From IMG/VR virus record IMGVR_UViG_3300032282_000772, positions 1 through 28,039 of that record: a stretch of 28,039 nucleotides of DNA, one strand, 5' to 3'. Below are positions 5,974 to 13,559 of this stretch, one piece after another; position 1 is the stretch's first letter; each line of letters opens with the position of its first letter. The notes beneath the pieces were generated by a model that was given only the letters and a program-made list of their open reading frames with translations, did not search any database and was not told where the DNA came from. The DNA comes from a virus. Position numbers and translations under genes: made by a program.

Positions 5974-6231
5974 TTAAAAACTACCTAGATCCAATGTGAA
6001 TCCTGCTGGTTGTAAAATATATCCAAAGTCTAGGTTGCCACCATTGCCACCGCCACTTAATAATAATCCACCTACGGCATCACCTGTGCCAACAAATAGT
6101 TGATTAGTGGTTGTTGAATAAACTAGTTCTGCCAGTGCTGGAACATAGTTTTGAACTTCTGCTAGACTACCGCGTCTAAGTTGTTTAGGAGCAACTCCTC
6201 CGAAAAATGGATTGCTTGGGTAAATTGGCAT
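5974..6231 (-). CDS. Short fibre-related protein with the QLRRG module
   Basis: This 85-residue protein carries the same module that opens the 934-residue fibre: PKQLRRGSLAEVQNYVPA followed by ELVYSTTTNQLFVGTGD (residues about 15-53), then a glycine-rich link and a short tail. In other phages this module is the N-terminus of long fibres; here it is the whole protein. It starts 3 bases below the stop of the 626-residue fibre and ends 18 bases above the large fibre. It may be an adaptor or a remnant of a once longer fibre. No clear ribosome-binding site is seen, so translation may be coupled. Confidence 0.75.
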   Translation of the reverse strand: MPIYPSNPFFGGVAPKQLRRGSLAEVQNYVPALAELVYSTTTNQLFVGTGDAVGGLLLSGGGNGGNLDFGYILQPAGFTLDLGSF

Positions 6232-6234
6232 AGT

Positions 6235-8115
6235 TTATACCGCTGGCAGCGGTCCTCCGTCTGGGTGAAATGCTGTTATTTGAACTGTGCTGTCTGCGTA
6301 TTGAACGCCTGCTGGAAAGAATGGTGCGTAGGTGCCCGCATAATTATAGATTTTATTGACACGCAATTCACCAATATTTGTAAACCCGTCAATTTGATCA
6401 CCAATTGTAATTTCAGGAGCATTAACAACAATGTGTTCGTCGTGTAAAATTTCCAAACCACTGTTTTCAATTTTAACTCTGCGTGGATAATCCGGACCTA
6501 CATTAGGCAAACGCAGATCAAGAATAGAACCGCCTTCAATACCAACATAACTAGCATTTACATTAAGTGAACTATTAGCGCCAATGGTAAGGTCATCTTG
6601 AGCAATTCTAATATGTGTATCACCGTAGTCTTCATTAAATCTTATATCATACCCGTTAGTATACATATCAGATGTTAAGCTAACTGTGCCTGTGCTACTA
6701 CCACCGCCACCTGTGGCACTTAATACCCCAGTTGATGGGTTCATTGCTAGACCAGCACCAACACGAATACCACCTAATGTGCTATTGCTAGCAAAAGGTA
6801 AAGTATAAGAATATGAATTACTTAATACACCACTAGTAGGATCAATATTTAAACCACTACCAACCTTAATGCCACCTAACAAACTACTAGTAGCAATAGG
6901 AAGTATACCACTGATATCAGGGAATGCTGTGGTTAATCGTGTGCCATCGCTGAACTCAAATCCATTAGGACCAACGTGTACTCTATCATCAGTGTAATAA
7001 CCACCTCGTAGTGTTCCACTTAATCTAACAGTTCCATCAATGTCAGTTCTACTGGCACCAATTCTAATTTGACCACTATCACCAACGCTGGTCTTTCCAC
7101 CAATCTTAATATCAACACCGCTTGATATTAAATGAATTCTTTCATCAGATTGAACAGTGACACTTTTGTATAATGTTCCACCATCATTTTCAGTGAATAA
7201 ATTAATGTAAGCAGAACTAGTATTAATTGATGAACCACGAATTAAAGCAAGATCAACTGTAGGAGAGCCAGTTAATAAATCAAAGCCATTTGTTTTTAAA
7301 TCATCATTGAGTGACCAAAAGTTTAAATCACCTAAGTTGCGCCATTCTGCGTGTCCATCACCAAAGTTAGCAATGACTTGTCCATACAATCCATAGTTAG
7401 TAGGGTATGTAACACCTGCCACAGTTAGCTGTGTTGTATCTATTTCTTCAAATGTCGCTGTGCTGTTAAAATCAGCAACATCATTAAACGTCACTGGCTT
7501 GTTAAATGTCGCTGTGTTAAATGTAGCTACACCATTGACGTTAAATTCGTTGCTGAATGTAGCAGTGCCTAATACATTAACACGATTACTAAATGTGCTT
7601 ACTCCACCAACACGCAACGGTCCAGCGATGTTTACTCCGCCACTGCCATTGATGTCACCTACGTTTAATCCACCAAGTATAGTAGCTGTGTTAGTTACAG
7701 TTAAATTGCCAGCTATACTAGCATTACCAGCTATAGTGGCATTGCCATTTAGTGTAGCAGTAGTGTCAACAATCAAAGACTGTGTTTGTAGCTGACGATC
7801 AACAGTTAAGTTATTGTCAATGTCAACACTGGCAGTAAAATTAGTAGTGCCTAATCTATTTGTGCCATCTAAGTGTGAGTCACTTGATACGTTTAGTGTA
7901 GTAAATGTGCTGTTAGTTGAGGTAAGGTTGCTAGTGACTAATAAATCTTTTACAGTATAAGATGCGCTGGTGTTAAGCACATCAACTAATTTCCAAGTGC
8001 CGTTGCCAGCTAGGAATGTCTGTGATGTTGCTGTAGTGTCAGGCGTGTATAAGTTGTCTGGAACAATTACTGATCCATTTGCCAACATTCCACGGGTAAT
8101 TCTTGTTAGTGCCAT
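6235..8115 (-). CDS. Tail fibre protein (626 residues)
   Basis: The N-terminus MALTRITRGMLANGS is a common phage fibre opening. Residues about 60-225 are short beta repeats of the type 'NxxATFNxxxxF' (for example FNTATFNKPVTFNDVADFNS), expected to form a beta-solenoid or trimeric spiral. Two near-identical segments follow at about residues 410-470 (LGGIKVGSGLNIDPTSGVLS and LGGIRVGAGLAMNPSTGVLS). The C-terminus ends with ADSTVQITAFHPDGG, echoing the other fibre. There is no catalytic motif and no intramolecular chaperone. It sits in a run of four fibre genes with almost no spacing, so they should be co-transcribed. Role: receptor contact or fibre shaft, inferred from composition. Confidence 0.82.
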   Translation of the reverse strand: MALTRITRGMLANGSVIVPDNLYTPDTTATSQTFLAGNGTWKLVDVLNTSASYTVKDLLVTSNLTSTNSTFTTLNVSSDSHLDGTNRLGTTNFTASVDIDNNLTVDRQLQTQSLIVDTTATLNGNATIAGNASIAGNLTVTNTATILGGLNVGDINGSGGVNIAGPLRVGGVSTFSNRVNVLGTATFSNEFNVNGVATFNTATFNKPVTFNDVADFNSTATFEEIDTTQLTVAGVTYPTNYGLYGQVIANFGDGHAEWRNLGDLNFWSLNDDLKTNGFDLLTGSPTVDLALIRGSSINTSSAYINLFTENDGGTLYKSVTVQSDERIHLISSGVDIKIGGKTSVGDSGQIRIGASRTDIDGTVRLSGTLRGGYYTDDRVHVGPNGFEFSDGTRLTTAFPDISGILPIATSSLLGGIKVGSGLNIDPTSGVLSNSYSYTLPFASNSTLGGIRVGAGLAMNPSTGVLSATGGGGSSTGTVSLTSDMYTNGYDIRFNEDYGDTHIRIAQDDLTIGANSSLNVNASYVGIEGGSILDLRLPNVGPDYPRRVKIENSGLEILHDEHIVVNAPEITIGDQIDGFTNIGELRVNKIYNYAGTYAPFFPAGVQYADSTVQITAFHPDGGPLPAV

Positions 8116-8125
8116 TGTTTAATCC

Positions 8126-9298
8126 TTATACATTTATATAAATCATTTCACCTGTAGTTGGATTGTAGTAAACTTGTTTGAATCCACTTGGAACACTTGT
8201 GACTGCTCTAACTGGCTTAACAAAGAACGCACTTGCTCTATCTGAATTTAATTCACCACCTGCGGCATTTAAAATAATTGTGTTAGAACTTGCTGTAGTA
8301 TATCCAGCACCATTACCAATAGCAATTGAATTGGCACCTTGATTATTTCTACCAGCGCCTGATCCTAATGCCACAGCATCACTGCCTTGATTAGTTTCAC
8401 CTGCTCCAGTTCCAAGGGCAAATGCTCTTAGTCCTTGATTAGTTTGCCCAGCACCGTCGCCAATAGCAGTTGCCCATCTAGATTGATTAGTTTGCCCAGC
8501 ATAGTTACCAATGTTAACTGTATTTGCTCCAACACTTTGATTACCAGCATAATTTCCAATAGATACAGACGCAACACTCGCTTTAGCACCTGAACCAATA
8601 CCAACACCATAATCATATGCTCTAGCATTATTGCCAATAGCAACATTAATACCATCACCAGTTAATGCTCCATTACCAATAGCCACACTATCAGCATTAG
8701 ACGAAGTGACATTCTTACCAAGTAAAACTTGTGTAGGACCATTGACGCCTACTTTATCACCTAGTGTTGCCCAAGTGCCTGTAGTGCCATATCCGCCGCC
8801 TGGACCTGTTGCTCCCTGTGGACCGGTTGGTCCTGTGTCGCCTTTAATTTCCTTGGCAATAAGAATACTAAAATAACGTGCTGTGACATTGTTAACACCA
8901 ACTAAAGGTGCTTCACTAAAAATAATGTAGCCAGTTAATGTACTTCCAACTAATGTTGAAGTAGTTGTATAACTGTCATTGGGTGTTTGAACAACACCAC
9001 CAACAATTACTTCAACGTTGTCAGCATCAACAGGAGCTTCAGTTAATTGAAATTGTGTAGTAGTACCATCACCATTAAATGTATCAACAGTAATAACTGA
9101 AGGTGCAAGAATACTAATAATACCGTTTTCAACAACATCAACCTGACTTATTGTCTGAGTTGCAGTGACTATATTATTAGCAGGAGGAGTGACAGTGACA
9201 GGCGTACCATCAATAGTCACTGTAAAATTACTCGGTGATGCTAATGTTGCAGTAAACTTGTATTGAACAAGATCAACAGTAAAATTATTGACTGCCAT
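8126..9298 (-). CDS. Tail fibre with collagen-like and YadA-head-like repeats
   Basis: Domains of this 390-residue protein in order: a beta N-terminus; residues about 72-141 matching a common phage fibre domain (VDTFNGDGTTTQFQL through a Gly-Val-Val-Gln-Thr motif to VTARYF); a short collagen-like stretch GDTGPTGPQGATGPGG (153-168); residues about 204-330 made of 'AIGNGAG'-type repeats with a 16-residue period, as in trimeric autotransporter heads (left-handed beta-roll); and a C-terminal RAVTSVPSGFKQVYYNP segment seen in marine phage fibres. These all indicate a trimeric fibre or fibre tip. It follows the 174-residue gene by 3 bases. Confidence 0.85.
   Translation of the reverse strand: MAVNNFTVDLVQYKFTATLASPSNFTVTIDGTPVTVTPPANNIVTATQTISQVDVVENGIISILAPSVITVDTFNGDGTTTQFQLTEAPVDADNVEVIVGGVVQTPNDSYTTTSTLVGSTLTGYIIFSEAPLVGVNNVTARYFSILIAKEIKGDTGPTGPQGATGPGGGYGTTGTWATLGDKVGVNGPTQVLLGKNVTSSNADSVAIGNGALTGDGINVAIGNNARAYDYGVGIGSGAKASVASVSIGNYAGNQSVGANTVNIGNYAGQTNQSRWATAIGDGAGQTNQGLRAFALGTGAGETNQGSDAVALGSGAGRNNQGANSIAIGNGAGYTTASSNTIILNAAGGELNSDRASAFFVKPVRAVTSVPSGFKQVYYNPTTGEMIYINV
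8309..8560 (-). repeat. Tandem 48-bp coding repeats (YadA-like beta-roll)
   Basis: Residues 247-330 of the fibre repeat every 16 residues: IGNYAGQTNQSRWATA, IGDGAGQTNQGLRAFA, LGTGAGETNQGSDAVA, LGSGAGRNNQGANSIA, plus partial copies at each end. Such in-frame repeats can change copy number by recombination. Confidence 0.8.
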
Positions 9299-9301
9299 GG
9301 T

Positions 9302-9826
9302 TTATACAGTAGGTGCAGCGACTGGAATATATGCAGCGTCTAAAGTTGGATCAGTTGGTTCTACACCAGGCTCCCAACATTGAATGAATGCCCAGCGATG
9401 ACTAGCTATTTGAGGAGGAGTTCCTGCATCTGTCCATTGTACACTAATAACATTAATAGGAACATTAACACGAGCATCAGCAAGAATAGGGCCTGTATAA
9501 AGGTCTTTAGGAAGTGTAATATTAACTACACCTGCAATTGAATTTAGAACTGTAAGATATTGATTATCATTAATTGCAGTATCAACAATTACTGTACTAG
9601 GAAAATATCCAATGACTTGACTTGCTGCAAAGTTTGGTGCACCTGTATTACGATCAAATGTCACTGCATCAACTACAATAACTTGTTGTTCTACTTGCCA
9701 ATCCCAATTAGTGATGTTAACACCATAATTGTATTGTAAAGTTCTTTGATCTGAGGGAAATACTTGTTCTACGTTGACCTGATCGGGTCCACCCAAGTAT
9801 TGGGAAAAGTTTAGTACACCAGCCAT
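9302..9826 (-). CDS. Structural protein between tail tip and fibres, unknown
   Basis: This 174-residue protein begins MAGVLNFSQYLGGPDQVNV and has a good ribosome-binding site (TTTGGAGATATC before ATG 9826). It is beta-rich, with several tryptophans (NITNWDWQVEQQVI, VISVQWTDAG, SHRWAFIQCW). Position and composition suggest a tail-tip or fibre-attachment protein, for example the collar that connects the fibre genes just downstream with the hub protein upstream. No family is recognised. A hairpin lies 24 bases before the start. Confidence 0.72.
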   Translation of the reverse strand: MAGVLNFSQYLGGPDQVNVEQVFPSDQRTLQYNYGVNITNWDWQVEQQVIVVDAVTFDRNTGAPNFAASQVIGYFPSTVIVDTAINDNQYLTVLNSIAGVVNITLPKDLYTGPILADARVNVPINVISVQWTDAGTPPQIASHRWAFIQCWEPGVEPTDPTLDAAYIPVAAPTV

Positions 9827-9850
9827 GATATCTCCAAATAAGTTGTAAAA

Positions 9851-9872
9851 TTACAGCACTGTGGCGCTGTAA
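9851..9872 (-). promoter_or_regulatory. Leader hairpin or weak terminator before the 174-residue gene
   Basis: The minus strand folds into TTACAGCG/TGCTGTAA (8 bp with one G-T pair) and loop CCACAG, followed by TTTT and then ACAACT. The 6-nt loop and the 24-base distance to the ATG match the class E leader hairpins, but no good promoter boxes lie at the expected distance. TGTAAATA at 9894-9901 is a weak class L match. A weak terminator is equally possible. The rest of 9827-9930 shows nothing else. Confidence 0.45.
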
Positions 9873-9930
9873 AGTTGTTATGCTGTTAATATATATTTAC
9901 ATTAACCTGCAGTTTACTATTAGTTATATG

Positions 9931-11772
9931 TCAAATTCCACCATAATCATTTGGATTCCAATAAAATCCTGGACTACTAGCAGCACTAAAATCACTTAAT
10001 CTACTTCCTAGTCCTGCTTTTGCACGGAAATAATATGTACCAGCAGTTGCTAATGTCACGTTATTATCAGTAATAGTTTGTCCTGCAGTAAAATAGCCTG
10101 TTGCAGGAATTTCATTTGTAAGATATAAAAATCCTGTTGATGATGATGTACTATAATACCATTGTATTTGATCTACACTTCCGCTAGTAGGTGCAATTGT
10201 AGTTGTTAATGAAAAACCTGGTGTTGTTGTAGAAATTACTCCAGGAATAGGTGCTGATGGTGCAGGAATATTTCCATATACAGGAATACCACTAACAGGT
10301 TTAGTATTGCCATCAATTAATAATAAATCATCATACACATTTGCATTATATTCTAGAGCACTAATCTCTGCTGCTAGACTGCCATCTTCACCTTCTGTTT
10401 CTCTAACGCGAGTGACACGAAATAATTTATCAGTAAAATCATATATAGGATTAGTCACCGAAATAATATCACCTGCTTCTACTTGTAATGATGAATAGTC
10501 TGCAGTAAATGTAATAACAAGATCTAATCTACTTTGTTGTAGTTCTATATTACCTATACGACCAGCATGCACTCTGTTGTTAACCATTTCTGCACGCATA
10601 CGCATAATGTTTACTGGCTCAAGATCATTCATCTGTGTAGGATCAATTTCTACTCTATAATAATCAGTTTGATCATTTGTACCGCGGTTAGCATACGCAA
10701 CCTCTGTTTGATTGTATAGATCTTCTAAGTTAGTTGCGGTGACAGTTATTTCACCAATAATGTTATCATCATTAAAGTTCATAACTGCTGTACCAGTGGT
10801 GTTGGCAACTAATTTCCATTTACCACTTTTATGGTCAAACGTAGTCCAACTAGCACTAGATATATTAATGCGATCTAGGTTATTTTTAAGTGTGTCGCCT
10901 GTGTTTAGTACACCATTAATCTGGTATCGTGGTTGTATAAGAGGTGTACTACCATCATTTTCATATTGATTTGCTGGTATAGTATTACTTAATACTCTCA
11001 TAGTATTTAAACTACTTAAATCAAGGTCACTATCACCAAATCCTGCACCATATCTTTCACTGCTCATATAATCATACCACACATCTGCTGGGTTAGATAT
11101 ACTATTAGTTATATCAAATGACATTGTTGGTAAACCAGTGACACCTTTATCTTGGCTATAAGTTAATCGCACAACAGCAAATACAAGATCACTCATGTTA
11201 TATGTTGATGTACTACTAATTAAATCATAGGCATTTTCAGTTGGAATTACACCATCTTCAATTGCAATATTACTTGTGCTATCACCTGCAAACATCCATA
11301 CTTTTACAAGACCAGCAAGTGTAGTAGAGGTAGATCCATCTGCAGGAATACTGCTTTGAACAGTATAACCATCTGCACCAAACACTAATTTTTGATCATT
11401 CCAATAAACACCACCACAGGTAAATGTACTTGTACTTGTTCGTTCGCTTAATGTAAGTACATATGTCATTGTATCATTAGTAGCACTATCACTGCTTGTT
11501 AATACTGCGTCAGTCACCGCACCTTGTTGAAATACACGTCCATACACAACGGGTACTTTATTTTCAGTTGCAGGTGGTAATTGAATACGCACACCCTGAT
11601 CTTGTGTACCACCACCACCTCTACTTCCACTACCATTAATAAGTCGCGAAGTGACCATTGCAATACCAGTTGCTACAACTGATACAGCAAATGCTGCCCA
11701 AGTACCTGCTACAATAGCACCTTCAACGAATGCTCCTACAATTGCTGTTGCGATTGCTGTAAAAATGGCCAT
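9931..11772 (-). CDS. Tail tip / host-specificity protein (gpJ-like)
   Basis: The 613-residue protein opens with a long hydrophobic, alanine-rich segment (about residues 1-45), then GSGSRGGGG and RIQLPPATENKVPVVYGRVF (about 62-81). This is the usual start of gpJ-type tail tip proteins ('xxLPxxxxNKIPVVYG'). The middle is a beta-rich hub domain (YDYMSSERYGAG near 240, typical of these proteins), and the C-terminal part includes a fibronectin-like segment with PTSGSVDQIQWYYS. It forms the tip of the tail and contacts the host or carries the fibres. The gene comes after two hub genes and an acetyltransferase, as expected for the tip. It is shorter than lambda gpJ, so receptor binding may be left to the fibres. 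Confidence 0.82.
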   Translation of the reverse strand: MAIFTAIATAIVGAFVEGAIVAGTWAAFAVSVVATGIAMVTSRLINGSGSRGGGGTQDQGVRIQLPPATENKVPVVYGRVFQQGAVTDAVLTSSDSATNDTMTYVLTLSERTSTSTFTCGGVYWNDQKLVFGADGYTVQSSIPADGSTSTTLAGLVKVWMFAGDSTSNIAIEDGVIPTENAYDLISSTSTYNMSDLVFAVVRLTYSQDKGVTGLPTMSFDITNSISNPADVWYDYMSSERYGAGFGDSDLDLSSLNTMRVLSNTIPANQYENDGSTPLIQPRYQINGVLNTGDTLKNNLDRINISSASWTTFDHKSGKWKLVANTTGTAVMNFNDDNIIGEITVTATNLEDLYNQTEVAYANRGTNDQTDYYRVEIDPTQMNDLEPVNIMRMRAEMVNNRVHAGRIGNIELQQSRLDLVITFTADYSSLQVEAGDIISVTNPIYDFTDKLFRVTRVRETEGEDGSLAAEISALEYNANVYDDLLLIDGNTKPVSGIPVYGNIPAPSAPIPGVISTTTPGFSLTTTIAPTSGSVDQIQWYYSTSSSTGFLYLTNEIPATGYFTAGQTITDNNVTLATAGTYYFRAKAGLGSRLSDFSAASSPGFYWNPNDYGGI

Positions 11773-11774
11773 GT

Positions 11775-12230
11775 TTAATCTCCAATCATATAAGTTGATT
11801 CAATAAATCTGAATCCTCTGCTTTCATAGTTAAAATCAGGGCTGTTATATAACTTACTGATTGTATAACCACTAATCTTTCCACTATCTTTTAATTCTTG
11901 CGATCTGCTGCGATATTCAATAAACAATTTAGCACCTACAGTTGTATTTCTCCATTCAGGAAGTACCCACCATGCAAGTTCACGAAGACGTATAATCTCT
12001 GGCATCCAAATCTCTTGAACTCGCATACTAAGAATCATTCCAACTATTTTATCTTCAACTTCTGCAACAAGACTTACACCTGTTTTTTCACAACGTAAAA
12101 GAACATTTTTAGCATATTCATAATCATATGTATCTTTGTTGTAAGTTTTTATTCCTGACTCATTTGCAAATTGTATCATTAATTCGCAAATACTGTCATA
12201 ATCAAATCTGTTAATCTCTCTAATATTCAT
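11775..12230 (-). CDS. GNAT-family acetyltransferase inside the tail-tip genes
   Basis: The start is ATG 12230 (MNIREINRFDYDSICELM); translation further upstream would only read the glycine-coding end of the previous gene in another frame. The 151-residue product has the GNAT layout: beta1 MNIREI, helix to about 30, SLVAEVEDKIVGMILSM (53-69), ELAWWVLPEWRNTTVGAKLF (84-103) with the V-x-P-x-x-R pattern and a degenerate acetyl-CoA loop (NTTVGA instead of RxxGxG), and YESRGFRFIESTYMI near the C-terminus. It begins 4 bases after the preceding stop with no ribosome-binding site, so coupled translation is likely, and ends 2 bases before the tip gene. It may acetylate a tail or host protein; substrate unknown. 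Confidence 0.8.
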   Translation of the reverse strand: MNIREINRFDYDSICELMIQFANESGIKTYNKDTYDYEYAKNVLLRCEKTGVSLVAEVEDKIVGMILSMRVQEIWMPEIIRLRELAWWVLPEWRNTTVGAKLFIEYRSRSQELKDSGKISGYTISKLYNSPDFNYESRGFRFIESTYMIGD

Positions 12231-12234
12231 AATT

Positions 12235-12918
12235 TTAAAAATTATAATTTGAATAATCTGGATTATTAGGTGAACCACCACCACCACCTCCAGGACTACC
12301 AGTACCACCACCAGTATATGGTTTACCAAAGTCAAAACTAGTTTTACTAATAGCAACTACACGATCCATACATATATCTGTGGGGTATAACAACTTCTGG
12401 TCAATGCTGTTTGTGCGGCGACCAACAATATTTTTTTCTAAAATAGCATGTATACTCGACATTTGAATAACACACGTATAACTATCACTTCTCGAATTTA
12501 CATCTGTACTATCACTAATTGTGTAGTTGCTTACATAACCACTAAAGCGAAGACTAACAGAATCAGGTAAAAGTGCGCCAGTTATAGTGTCAAAGAATGC
12601 ACGATATATTTGTACTCGGCTTCCCTTAATCTTACTACCTAAAATAAGACTGACAAAACTTGAATAATCACCTAAACCTGCTTCGCCTGGATCTTTAGGT
12701 ATACCACTTAGACTAAGTTGTAGCACATTATTAGTTGCACGCAGGTCATCCTGTATTTCATTCATACCTAAGTAATGACCTAACCCAAGGTATGTAGTAC
12801 CATTATAGACAACAGGACTATATGTATTGGCAATTGTATATGTGCTAGTATTCACGGTCATCTTAATTAAGACACCATGAACCACACTGCTTGATGTGAC
12901 TGCTGGAATTACGTTCAT
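12235..12918 (-). CDS. Tail hub protein, DUF2163/GTA-hub-like
   Basis: This 227-residue protein shows the family signposts in order: YNGTTYLGLGHYLGMNEIQD (38-57), LRATNNVLQLSLSGIP (59-74), a segment for the F-x-x-x-T-G-x-L-L-P motif (FFDTITGALLPD, about 108-119), VSNYTISDSTD, and RRTNSIDQKLLYPTDICMDRV (about 167-187), matching 'RxxxxDQxxxYPxDxxxxxV'. Such proteins form the ring between the distal tail protein and the tip. The C-terminus is an odd glycine-rich tail (GGGTGSPGGGGGGSP). Start and stop overlap the neighbours closely (ATGA with the upstream gene). Confidence 0.75.
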   Translation of the reverse strand: MNVIPAVTSSSVVHGVLIKMTVNTSTYTIANTYSPVVYNGTTYLGLGHYLGMNEIQDDLRATNNVLQLSLSGIPKDPGEAGLGDYSSFVSLILGSKIKGSRVQIYRAFFDTITGALLPDSVSLRFSGYVSNYTISDSTDVNSRSDSYTCVIQMSSIHAILEKNIVGRRTNSIDQKLLYPTDICMDRVVAISKTSFDFGKPYTGGGTGSPGGGGGGSPNNPDYSNYNF

Positions 12919-13559
12919 ATGATTTTCTCTACTAATTCAAAATCACCACTAAAGTTTACACGATTTTTTTGTGCAAATTCATATGTAGGCATTTGTGTGA
13001 CTACCATAGTAAATGATGTCTGTGTACCAACTAGGAGTGTATTAGTTATTGTAGTATTTTCACTTGTAATTAACGGGCGATTTGTTTTTACATTTACTGT
13101 AGTTTCACTTCCACGAAGTACAGGTTCTGCAACTACGTATGGATATCTACTAAATCGCGGTTGAATTATATCGCCAGCACCAAATAAAAGAGCACTACTA
13201 CCTATAGCAGGAAGTCCACCTACTGTCATTGTAGTACCAGTAAAATTAGTGACAGTCATAGCAGCTAATTGTGTTTCATCAGCAACACCCTGATATTGTG
13301 TAAGAAAACTCATACGTGGGTTGTCACTTAGTTTAACTACAACTTCAGTATTTTTATCTGTATTTTGTATGTATTCTATATAAGGACGTGCAATATCCCA
13401 TGCATAAATTGGTGCAGGTGTTATTGTTAACTTCCAAGGTTGTGCACTATTTCGTGTTGCAGTTTTAATTCGTTGTGAACGACTAATACTCTGTCCTACA
13501 ACTCGGCGTCTATCAACAGCAATTTTAGTTGCTGTGTTAATTATTGCTTGTATACTCAT
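12915..13559 (-). CDS. Distal tail / minor tail protein
   Basis: The 214-residue protein begins MSIQAIINTATKIAVDRRR, and the segment GQSISRSQRIKTATRN followed by PWKLTITPAP is typical of the minor tail protein encoded just after the tape measure in many phages. The protein is beta-rich with an internal TVTNFTGTTMTVGGLPA repeat-like hairpin. By position it is the Dit/gpM-like adaptor at the end of the tail tube. Its ATG overlaps the tape-measure stop, and its stop overlaps the next ATG, so the three genes are translationally coupled. Confidence 0.68.
   Translation of the reverse strand: MSIQAIINTATKIAVDRRRVVGQSISRSQRIKTATRNSAQPWKLTITPAPIYAWDIARPYIEYIQNTDKNTEVVVKLSDNPRMSFLTQYQGVADETQLAAMTVTNFTGTTMTVGGLPAIGSSALLFGAGDIIQPRFSRYPYVVAEPVLRGSETTVNVKTNRPLITSENTTITNTLLVGTQTSFTMVVTQMPTYEFAQKNRVNFSGDFELVEKII

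Noticed and set aside
8309-8560. Possible CRISPR-like direct repeats in the fibre gene.
   Set aside because: The repeats are in-frame coding repeats without unique spacers.
9851-9872. Hairpin before the 174-residue gene as a firm terminator.
   Set aside because: The T run is only four bases and genes continue in the same direction; it is listed as an ambiguous leader hairpin instead.
12231-12356. Hydrophobic N-terminal extension of the acetyltransferase (LVLTLVNHILVVVLVVLE and similar).
   Set aside because: It is the glycine-rich 3' end of the hub gene read in another frame; the GNAT fold begins at MNIREI.
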